Assembly: GCA_001586965.3 (NCBI GenBank)
Contig: LUCW03001519.1
Location: 25,001 to 47,500 of the forward strand
Direction: 5' to 3'
DNA: 22,500 nt
From: Sphaeroforma sirkka
Taxonomy: Eukaryota > Opisthokonta > Ichthyosporea > Ichthyophonida
Shown piece after piece: positions 9,005 through 18,684 of this stretch. Made by a program: the position numbers and the translations under genes. How positions within the stretch are numbered: the first letter of the stretch is position 1; the number at the start of each line of letters is the position of its first letter. A model generated the notes under the pieces. It made no database searches. It was given only the letters and a program-made list of their open reading frames with translations, and was not told the DNA's origin.

Positions 9005-9340
9005 TATTTATAGCCATGCTTCAATTTATCGCTTACATTGATTGTAGGTTTGTCCAGTCTCCGTACATGAATAGAGTTGGAAAGAATCAGCAGACAAATA
9101 TCATCTACTGCCAACACACAGAAATACACGTATTTCTGACTTTGTATATGTAGCATATGTCTGCAAAAATATCTTAACTTATGCCTGCGAAAGTATTTTC
9201 TGGCCCTGCACGCAGTCAACAATACTCAGTAGCGCTACCTGATATTGTCATTGTCGATATACTCGATAAATTATGTTCCTCGGGAAAGCTTACCGTTCGC
9301 TCAAGGGCGGACGATGTGGATTGATTTCAGTGGCACCTTG
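9005..9340 (-). pseudogene. decayed tandem copy of the HMG-CoA synthase 3' end
   Basis: This stretch aligns to the 3' end of the HMG-CoA synthase gene at a constant offset of about 313 bp. CTTATGCCTGCGAAAGTAT at 9178-9196 equals 9491-9509, which includes the complement of the last codons and stop. The matching 3' UTR continues to the left: TTGTCCAG, then CATGAATAGAGTTG against CAGGAATAGAGTTG, and TCAGCAGA. Read on the minus strand, the copy ends in KILSQA-stop as the real gene does, and has EYID upstream. Between these, a deletion of about 13 bases and a further single-base deletion break the frame. The poly(A) signal region is also recognisable but reads GATAAA. Divergence is heavy, so the duplication is old. 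It cannot be told whether a full second gene once existed. Confidence 0.7.
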
Positions 9341-9360
9341 ATAGTTAATCTAGCTTTTGA

Positions 9361-9366
9361 TTTATT
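9361..9366 (-). terminator. poly(A) signal of HMG-CoA synthase
   Basis: AATAAA on the minus strand, about 126 bases beyond the stop codon, in the 3' flank that was duplicated together with the gene end. Confidence 0.5.
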
Positions 9367-9491
9367 ACCTACATATAATTGTAGTATTGTCCAGCCTATG
9401 TACAGGAATAGAGTTGCAGCGCATCAGCAGAAAAATACTATTTACTGCCGACACACGGACATGCACTCAATTCTGACTTCGTGTATGTAAC

Positions 9492-11239
9492 TTATGCCTG
9501 CGAAAGTATCTTCTCGTTCTCCGCATAGTCAACAGTGCCCTGTAGAGGCACCTGCTTGTATTGTCTTCGATATTTGCTGTCGATATACTCGTTATAATAC
9601 GAGCCAGGGAAAAGCATACCGGTATCACCCACGGGCGTATAATCGTTGAGGTTGTGTGTACGCTCGCGTAGATCCAGCGTATCGGTGAATTCTTGTGCGC
9701 TCATTTGCACTCTCTGAGCAAGCTTATCGTGCACACGATCGTTCATCGCTATTTTGGAGGTATCTCCGACCACCTTCAAGGAGAACAGGGTAGCAGCCAT
9801 ACCAGATCCGTACGAAAACATATTGATACGCTTTTGTTGCAGCTCAGCAGATGATTTCTGCGCCAGCAATGACGCTAGACTCATGTAAAGAGACCCTGTA
9901 TAACTATTACCCAGCTGCTGATTAAGCAGAAGCGAGGGCACCACCTTGGACTCATAGTCGGACTTAACCAAATCCCTGAATGTCAGTAGCAATTCCTTGT
10001 TACCGTACGCCTCAGCCCCAATTCCTAATCCCATGAACTTGTCGGGTACCCCAGAGAAGCGGGGGTCTGCGGGACGCTCCACATAGTCAAGATATGCCAA
10101 CCAGGCGTAACTAGTTCGCACTAGTTTGCCAAATGGGCAGTGGAACAACGAATAATCTGCCTTGTCTAAGGAGAAGTGATCACCGTGGACACGCGCATAT
10201 CGCTGCTTGTATGTATTGTAAGCACCAGCCAGAGCTCGCAAATAGCAATCGATCGACAAATGTCCGTCAACAACAGCGTATTCCGAGTTCAATACCGGTT
10301 TGTAGAAATCGTGGACGTGCTCCATATGTGTGCCAGTAACACCGCGATCATAAGCCAAAGGCGCGTTGGGACCTATCAACAAAGATACAATGCCTGCACC
10401 CCCACTGGGTCTGGCTGCACCTTTCTCATACACAGCGATATCTCCAGTCACCACAACAGCATCCCGACCATCGTAATCGTCTGACGTTTCGATGTAATTG
10501 ATCGCATTCATTATGGCCGCCGTGCCACCATAGCATGCGTTGATGCTGTCTACCCCTTGCACATCGTAGTTTCCACTCTCAGAAAACTGCTGCATGAGCA
10601 CGCTTTTGGTACTCTTGGATTTGTCAACCAGTGTTTCTGTTCCTACAGATAGAAAGCCCACGTCTTTGTAGTCGACATCGTTGTTGCGCATGAGATTGGT
10701 GAATGAAGTTAACGCCATTGACGTGATATCCTCGCGGTCAGATGTGAATGCCATTGCCTGTTGTTCGAGGCCCTTTGTATATTTTCCGGCAGATACACCA
10801 TCATATGCTTCCAGGTCGGATTGGGCTACGTATGTGCGGGGGAAATAGACCTGCAAGATAAAGAATCGTGCGCGGGGGTAAGTATCTGTACAATCTGTAA
10901 TTTATCGAATTCAAGAACATCGCCAACAAATTGTCAAACGAGTTTTGCAAGTATCAAAAGTCTATTTTGGCATGCAAGCGACGATAAGAGTGCCTGAATC
11001 CATGTTTTTTAAATTGATCGTAAACACACATCTTAGGACCAGGCATCGGAAGACAACAATTTAATTTAAAAATGTAGACTTTAGATTATCACAATAAGTT
11101 TACAAGTGGATAAGGAGCCTACCTCAATGCCTTTTATTCCGATATTCCTCTCATTCTTGCGTATTGTGGACATAGCGCGCACTTGCTGCGTTACCACAGG
11201 TGCTGTACGCACACGGCAATGGTTGATAGCGCTGAGCAT
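9492..11239 (-). CDS. HMGCS: hydroxymethylglutaryl-CoA synthase, with predicted mitochondrial presequence
   Basis: Two exons, 11239-11123 and 10850-9492, joined in phase 0 (GAG|GTAGGC donor, TTGCAG acceptor); 491 aa. The enzyme condenses acetyl-CoA with acetoacetyl-CoA to HMG-CoA, for sterol/isoprenoid synthesis or ketone bodies. Exon 1 ends NIGIKGIE and exon 2 begins VYFPRTYV, the usual N-terminal strand of the family. The catalytic triad is present: E111 in VGTET, C145 in NACYGGTAA and H276 in SLFHCPFGKLV. SYGSGMAATLFSL and the YRRQY end region also fit. The start at 11239 is preferred because TATAAATA at 11333-11326 places transcription start near 11300, making this the first in-frame ATG. 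Its first 28 residues have R, K and H but no D or E, like a mitochondrial leader. Other in-frame ATGs lie at 11305 (513 aa) and 11173 (469 aa, no leader). Confidence 0.93.
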
Positions 11240-11325
11240 CTCGGACCAGTTTTTTGTTGAGTAATAAAGGGCGGTAGTTGGATACCCAGAACAACTTATG
11301 TTCACCTTGGCGGATGATACTCAAG

Positions 11326-11333
11326 TATTTATA
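11326..11333 (-). promoter_or_regulatory. TATA box of HMG-CoA synthase
   Basis: TATAAATA on the minus strand, 87 bp before the preferred ATG. It is too close to the ATG at 11305 for that codon to be within a normal transcript, so it helps decide the start. Confidence 0.5.
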
Positions 11334-11339
11334 CAAATA

Positions 11340-12190
11340 TAAATAGTGTCGCCGAGATCAAAATGCTACTATTCGAGCTACTTTACACAAGCATTCGTCC
11401 GCTATTCACGTATGATATTCTCTATACTGCAACTACACTCTGCAGTATAATTGAGTGTGCAAAAAAGAAAATCACGGCACATAAAAGGCTTATCAAAAAG
11501 TGGTCCGATCGCGCGCTGTCAACACATTTTTGTTTCAGTCAGATGAGCTTTTTTTCAGGCCTGACAACCAGTGAAATAAGCTCTCGAACATGGGTCGATG
11601 CAACTTTTTAGAAATGCACTTTATTGAGTTCGTATATTGATAATCCCTGCTTCACGGATATTTGAAACAAATTATATCGAGAGGAATCCGTTTAGAATAC
11701 TACAATATTAGTCGTAAACTACAACTCGGACTGTATTTATTACTGTCTGTATCCTCCAGTCTGTATTGTGAGTTTACACTATTTGAAACAGAATTGATAA
11801 AAAGCTCATAAATATAATTTCAGTACAGAACCAATAATGTTTGAAAATGAGTGACTCTTTTAAAAAAAATTCGAGGTACAGATGGTGCTCAAATCAACCA
11901 GCCAATACAAAACCATGACGATATCGTTCGTTTTTCAAACACATATTACCCGAAGCTTTACTTATTCCTTATATAGTATCACCTGTCCAAGTTGCGATGG
12001 CAATATCCGATAACAGACGATCGACTTTGGATAGGAGTGAGTTTATTAAGATAATCAAAACATCCTTCCTCTCGATATGCCAACGTTCGATCGCCGAGCC
12101 AATTATAACCATTTATGTGAACATTGTACTTGCACAACAGTGAACAGTGCGTAGTGCATAGTGCAAAGTCGTATACAGCATATAGTTTTA
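11340..12190. other. gene-free spacer upstream of HMG-CoA synthase
   Basis: AT-rich sequence. The longest frame (11363-11611, +) has no recognisable domain. I see no RNA gene, exon pair or repeat before the low-complexity block begins near 12190. Confidence 0.5.
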
Positions 12191-12830
12191 CAGTTACAAG
12201 GGTAACGACCAATATACATATGTAACAGATATGTATATGAAAATGTAATGTACATGCATATGTATATGTATATGTACATGTATGTGCATGTATATGTGCA
12301 TATGTATATGTATGTATACGTATGGCCGTATATGTATATGTATGTGTATATGCATATATGTATATGCATGTATATGTATATGTATATGCATGTATATGCA
12401 TATGCATACGTGATATATATATATATATATATATGTACGTATTATGTATATGCATACGTATACGGCATATAATGCATATGCATACGCATTACATGCATAC
12501 GCATTATGTGCATACGCATAATAATACGCGCATGTACGCATACGTATACGTATGCATAATGAACGTAACGTGTATGTAATGCAATGATGTATACGTAACG
12601 TAACGCAATAAATAAAGCGTAAATATATTATTATATTATTACTGCATATATGCATACGCATGTAAGCATACGTAAGGTCAATGTAACGTAACGCAACGTA
12701 ACGTAATGTAACGTAACGCAACGCAACGCATGTTGTTCTGTCATGCATTGTTTACATGCAACGCATACGCAAACGCAATATGCGCAACGCACAACGCATA
12801 CGCATACGCGCATATGATATGAACATGTAA
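12190..12830. repeat. degenerate alternating purine/pyrimidine repeat block (TATATG, CATACG, GTAAC)
   Basis: About 12193-12420 is built of TATATG/CATGTATATG words. 12440-12550 switches to CATACGCATTA-type words. 12683-12727 is a run of nine 5-bp units of type GTAAC/GCAAC. Most of the block alternates purine and pyrimidine. All open frames across it encode Y/M/V/I or T/L/R/Y repeats and are artefacts. Confidence 0.85.
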
Positions 12831-13422
12831 CGTATATATTATATTATACATATATTATATATATTATTATATTATTATTATACATATAATACATATATAT
12901 ACATGCATATATCACATACATACGCATTGCCATACATCATACATATGCATGTTGATGTGCGTGCGTGCAGTTTTATGAATGTATTACATGACATGACATA
13001 TGTATTATTATGTATATATGCATGTATATATATATATTACATATATATTACATATACATTATATATATATATATTATTATGCATATATATATATATATAT
13101 AGTCCCGCATATATATATAGTCCGCACATATGGTTAGCATTGCATATTATGCATATACATGCATGTATATATATATATGGGTTATTATATATATACATAT
13201 ATATACATATATATATCAACATCTTTGTATGTGTCCATGCAGAAGGCTATAGCATATATATATACGTGTACATATTATATATGGTCCCGCATATATACAC
13301 ATACATATTCATATATATATTAACAACATATATATGTCCTCATTGCAGAGGCTATATAGTATATATATATATAGTATGGTGCATCACATACATATATATA
13401 TATACATATATATACATAATAT

Positions 13423-13455
<33 letters not shown>

Positions 13456-13520
13456 GTATGTTCATGTAGAAGGCTATAGTATACATATATATATGTATAT
13501 ATGTATGTGTGCATATACCA
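12831..13520. repeat. AT-rich minisatellite with recurring AGAAGGCTATAG motif
   Basis: (TA)n-rich block. The motif GAAGGCTATAG occurs at 13242-13252 and 13469-13479, and a variant (GCAGAGGCTATATAG) at 13345-13359, each followed by a TA run. This gives a degenerate repeat of about 110-120 bp. AGTCCCGCATATA-type words recur at about 13101, 13120 and 13281. Confidence 0.7.
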
Positions 13521-13565
13521 TGGCCTTCAAAACGAATATACATATGCCACCACACATATGCATGT

Positions 13566-13780
13566 ATATCCGCATATTTATGCGTATTCCATCGTTATAT
13601 ATGTATATTTTATACAGATATACATATATTTTTCATCCATATATATATATATATGTATATTATGTATGTATATCTGTATTTATGTGTATTCTATCGTTAT
13701 ATATGTATATTTATACAAATATACATATATACAAATATACATATATTTTTCTATCTATATATATATATATCTGTGTTCAT
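13566..13780. repeat. 102-bp tandem duplication in AT-rich DNA
   Basis: ATCGTTATATATGTATATTT at 13591 recurs at 13693, and the flanking sequence (GTATATCYG, ATACATATATTTTTC, then a TA run) matches in the same order. Two copies with a small internal duplication of ATATACAA in the second. Confidence 0.75.
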
Positions 13781-13899
13781 GTACACACACTTTCGCATTC
13801 AGATATTCATGTCTTTATGTATGTATATATGTATGTCTAAACATGTTTATGTATGTATAGACATGTGTATGTATATTATATATATATATATATATTATT

Positions 13900-14723
13900 T
13901 ATTTAGTACTATATCGACTTTAGCGATATGCGTATATAGGTACGTTCCTGCTGACTGGAGCACTATGGGGTGCGTCCATAGCAAAGTTTATCTTCGCTTG
14001 CAAATTTGTTCATTTTTTTGAAACACAATAAAATATATAAACTCAAACAAGTGGATGTCAGTGTGCTTAAATATCAGCTGGTGACCTAAATATTCTGAAA
14101 CCGAAAACATCCGTTTGGCTTCGGAAAATTATATCGAGACGTTTTCTTCAACAAGTGCTCTTCAGTTATAGGCGTTAAGATGAATAACCAACTTTTTAGA
14201 TACACTGACAAATTGTAACAGCACCACCCTTAAAGTTTTTGATTGATTCAAGTTTGATAACAATCCAGACCCGGTTGCAGTCCACAAATACTTTCACCAT
14301 CGTTGCATGAAGCACCTAGATTGGACGTGTCAGGCTCGACCAATATATATATATTTCAGAATACAAACCAAATCAATGTGCGTCCTTCGGACGTTAGTTC
14401 GATTCCATATATTTCAGTTTTATTTCTGTTTTTCTTCTAGAGGATCATGATGTGCTTTAATATGTTGACAAGAGCAATTTTTTTACATCCTTTAGTCCTG
14501 GATAGTCTCTACTAAAGTAATACAATGTCGTCGAATGAAGAATAGCATATCTAGGGGAAAATGGGCCTTTCTTTAGGCCTTGTTAATTGATAGTGACTCG
14601 TCATCAACCAGAAACTTGCTCTTAAGTGTGAAGTCAGTTCGTATAAACAAATACAAATCGAAGTCCGCATAGTATTATACTATGTGCGCACAATATATTT
14701 CAGCGAACAGAATACCCATCAGC
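13900..14723. other. gene-free spacer before the satellite array
   Basis: Several short frames of 30-60 codons occur but none is recognisable. AATAAA at 14027 has no identifiable gene before it. CATAGTATTATACTATG at about 14668-14684 is a 7-bp-stem palindrome. GTTCGATTCC near 14396 resembles a tRNA T-loop but lacks the rest of a tRNA. Confidence 0.45.
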
Positions 14724-17632
14724 ACATAACATCCAGCTGTAAGATAGAGAGACTTGCCCCACATAACATCCAGCTATAAGATAGAGAGACTTGCCCCACA
14801 CAACATCTGTCTTCCGGAAACTTCCTCCACATAACATTCAGTTGTAAGATAGAGAGACTTGCCCCACACAATATCTATCTTACGAGAAACTTGCCCCACA
14901 CAAGATCTAGCTGTAAGTTAGAGAGACTTGCCCCAGCTGTAAGGTAGAGAGACTTGCCCCACATAACATCTATCTTACAAGAAAATTCCCTCAAATAACA
15001 TTCAGCTGTAAGATGGAAATAATTGCCGCACATAACATCCAGCTATACGATACATGAACTTGCCCCACACAACATTCAGCTATAAGATAGAGAGACTTGC
15101 CCCACACAACATCTGTCTTCCGGAAACTTCCTCCACATAACATTCAGTTGTAAGATAGAGAGACTTGCCCCCCACAATATCTATCTTACGAGAAACTTGC
15201 CCCACACAACATCTAGCTGTAAGTTAGAGAGACTTGCCCCAGCTGTAAGGTAGAGAGACTTGCCCCACACAACATCTATCTTACAAGAAAATTCCCTCAA
15301 ATAGCATTCAGCTGTAAGATGGAAAGAATTGCCGCACATAACATCCAGCTATACGATACATGAACTTGCCCCACACAACATCCAGCTGTAAGATAGAGAC
15401 TTGCCCCACATAATATTCAGCTGTAAGATAGAGAGGCTTACCCTACATAACATCCAGCTGTCAGATAGAGAGACTTGCCCCACACAACATCTGTCTTCCG
15501 GGAACTTCTTCCACATAATATTCAGCTGTAAGATAGAGAGACTTGCCGCACATAACAACCAGCTGTAAGATAGATAGACTTGCCCCACACAACATCTGTC
15601 TTACGAGAAACTTCCCTCACATAACATTCAGCTGTAAGATAGAAAGACTTGCCGCACATAACACCCAACTATACGATAGAGAGACTTGCCCCACACAAGA
15701 TCTAGCTGTAAGTTAGAGAGACTTGCCCCACATAACATCCAGTTGTAAGGTACAGAGACTTGCCCCACACAACATGTACCTTACGAGAAACTTCCCTCAC
15801 ATAACATTCAGCTGTAAGATGGAAAGAATTGCCGCACGTAACTTCCAGCTATACGATATAGGGGCTTGCCTCACACAACATCCAGCTGTAAGATAGAGAG
15901 ACTCGCCCCACATAATATTCAGCTGTAAGATAGAGAGACTTGTCGCACATAAGATCCAGCTGTAAAATAGAGAGACTGACCCTACATAACATCCAGCTGT
16001 AAGATAGAGAGACTTGCCCCACACAACATCCAGCTGTAAGATAGAGATACTTGCCCCACACAACATCTGTCTTCCGGGTACTTCTTCCACATAACATTCA
16101 GCTGTAAGATAGAGAGACTTGCCGCACATAACATCCAACTGTAAAATAGATAGACTTGCCGCACATAACATCCAGCTGTAAGATAGATAGACTCGCCCCA
16201 CACAATATCTGTCTTACGAAAAACTTCCCTCACATAACATTCAGCTGTAAGATAGAAAGACTTGCCGCACATAGCACCCGACTATACGATAGAGAGACTT
16301 GCCCCACACAACATCTATCTTACGAGAAACTTGCCCCACACAAGATCTAGCTGTAAGGTACAGAGACTTGCCACACACAACATCTATCTTACGAGATACT
16401 TCCCTCACATAACATTCAGCTGTAAGATGGAAAGAATTGCCGCACATAACATCCAGCTATACGATACAGGGGCTTGCCCCACACAACATCCAGCTGTAAG
16501 ATAGAGAGACTTGCCCCACATAATATTCAGCTGTAAGATACAGAGACTTGTCGCACATAACATCCAACTGTAAGTTAGAGAGACTTGCCACACATAACAT
16601 CCAGTTGTAAGGTACAGAGACTTGCCCCACACAACATCTATCTTACGAGAAACTTCCCTCACATAACATTCAGCTGTAAGATGGAAAGAATTGCCGCACA
16701 TAACATGCAGCTATACGATACAGGGGCTTGCCCCAAACAACATCCAGCTGTAAGATAGAGAGACTTGCCCCACATAATATTCAGCTGTAAGATACAGAGA
16801 CTTGTCGCACATAACATCCAAATATAAGATAGCGAGACTTGCCCCACATAACATCCAGCTGTAAGATAGAGAGACATACCCTACATAACATCCAGCTGTA
16901 AGATAGAGAGACTTGCCCCACACAACATCTGTCTTCCGGGAACTTCTTCCACATAATATTCAGCTGTAAGATAGAGAGACTTCCGCACATAACATCCAAC
17001 TGTAAGATAGATAGACTTGCCGCACATAACATCCAGCTGTAAGATAGATAGACTTGCCCCACACAACATCTGTCTTACGAAAAACTTCCCTCACATAACA
17101 TTCAGCTGTAAGATAGAAAGACTTGCCGCACATAACACCCGACTATACGATAGAGAGGCTTGCCCCACACAACATCTATCTTACGAGAAACTTGCCCCAC
17201 ACAAGATCTAGCTGTAAGTTAGAGAGACTTGCCCCACATAACATCCAGTTGTAAGGTAGAGAGACTTGCCCCACACAACATCTATCTTACGAGAAACTTC
17301 CCTCACATAACATTCAGCTGTAAGATGGAAAGAATTGCCGCACGTAACTTCCAGCTATACGATACAGGGGTTTGCCCCACACAACATCCAGCTGTTAGAT
17401 AGAGAGACTTGCCCCACACAACATCTATCTTACGAGAAACTTGCCACACACAACATCCAGCTGTAAGATAGAGAGACTTACCCTACATAACATACAGTTG
17501 TAAGATACAGAGACTTACCCTACATAACATACAGCTGTAAGATAGAGAGACTTGCCCCAGAAAACATCAAGTTGTAAGCTAGAGAGACTTAACCCACATA
17601 ATATCCAGCTGCAAGATAAGAGAAACTTGCCC
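14724..17632. repeat. satellite array of 37-bp and 31-33-bp units
   Basis: About 2.9 kb, roughly 80 units by length. The A unit is 37 bp (for example 14724-14760): it starts ACATAACATCCAGCTG, has the core GTAAGATAGA, and ends GAGACTTGCCCC. The B unit is 31-33 bp (for example 14866-14897): it starts ACACAACATC, has the core TCTATCTTAC, which is the exact reverse complement of the A core, and ends GAGAAACTTGCCCC. B variants read TCTGTCTTCCGG and end CTTCTTCC or CTTCCCTC. A and B units are interspersed. Larger blocks repeat too, with offsets of 306 bp (14811/15117 and 15012/15318), 254 bp (16426/16680) and 861-862 bp (16071/16933 and 16213/17074). The first and last units are ragged. No gene lies inside; the minus-strand open frames are produced by the repeat. 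Confidence 0.95.
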
Positions 17633-17769
17633 TGCACATTCTTATACTTCCATGCATGCAACACAAACAAGAAAATATAATATATATAGCAAAGGTATAT
17701 TATCTGTATTAAAGAAACGTAAAAATAAAGTGCAACCGAAGAGCTATACTATTCATACTATAATACAAG
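17633..17769. other. spacer between satellite and HSP70 3' end
   Basis: Short AT-rich stretch with nothing recognisable. Confidence 0.4.
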
Positions 17770-17775
17770 TTTATT
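17770..17775 (-). terminator. candidate poly(A) signal of HSP70
   Basis: AATAAA on the minus strand about 247 bases after the HSP70 stop codon. It is the first exact AATAAA I see downstream, so the 3' UTR would be about 260 nt. Confidence 0.4.
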
Positions 17776-18021
17776 TCCTTATCATACTGATTCCTATACT
17801 CAGTTCTTTAAATGTACAGCAGATATAACTTTACAAGTGTGTGTAAGATACGGTCATCTTCAGGTCATGTTACCTTAAGACTACCCCAGAGGTCATTAAT
17901 TTGTAGTATAATAATAATAATTTGACTATGTTTTTTCCGGCTACTTGTTTGACTCTGAAGCAGAGAGGTTTAGACTCTACTCCATTCATTTCTAACTTAA
18001 TGAGTTATAATTAGTCAAAAT

Positions 18022-18643
18022 TTAGTCAACCTCCTCGATGGAGGGTCCATCACCACCCTCGGAGTTTGGTGCAGCACCTCCTGCTCCAGGGAAACCTCCG
18101 GGCATACCTCCTGCAAAAGTGGATAGACACAAAACGAGATTGAGTATACTGCGCCAGCAAATAACCTAAATATTAAATGAACCTTTTCCAGGTGCTTTCA
18201 AAGTCACACAAGTACAAACCACAATAAAAAGTATATAAATTATGATATTAATAGACGCATATCTAAAACCACTCAATAATCTAAATCATACAAACTACAT
18301 ACCGGGCATGCCACCCTCAGCGCCACCCTCGGCACCGGCGTATAACTTGCTCATGATGGGGTTGCAAATACCCTCCAACTCCTTCTGGTGGTGCTCAAAC
18401 TCCTCCTTCTCCGCTGTCTGGTTGAGGTCCAACCACTTAAGGATCTCCTCACACTTATCGTTTATCACCTTCTTGTCATCCTCAGACAGCTTATCGGCCA
18501 GCTTAGGGTCCTCGATGGTGTTCTTTATGTTAAAGGCATAGCTCTCTAGACCATTCTTGGCCGCAACACGCTCACGCTGAGCCTCATCCTCGCCCTTAAA
18601 CTTCTCGGCATCGTTAACCATACGGTCGATATCCTCCTTAGAC

Positions 18644-18684
<41 letters not shown>

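Noticed and set aside
8983..9490. ORFs of 79-81 codons on both strands downstream of HMG-CoA synthase
   Set aside because: They lie within the duplicated 3' UTR/gene-end relic and do not match the frame of the parent gene.
10133..10997. Plus-strand ORFs opposite HMG-CoA synthase
   Set aside because: Antisense shadows of the coding exon, with no domain.
14396..14405. GTTCGATTCC resembling a tRNA B box
   Set aside because: No A box, acceptor stem or anticodon arm can be placed at the right distance.
14724..17632. Regular repeats that might suggest a CRISPR-like array
   Set aside because: Units are contiguous and all related, with no unique spacers, and the setting is eukaryotic; it is a satellite.
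18295..18302. HSP70 ending at the in-frame TAG after GGMPGM
   Set aside because: The stop is created by reading into a GTATGT donor; splicing to 18110 restores the conserved EEVD terminus.
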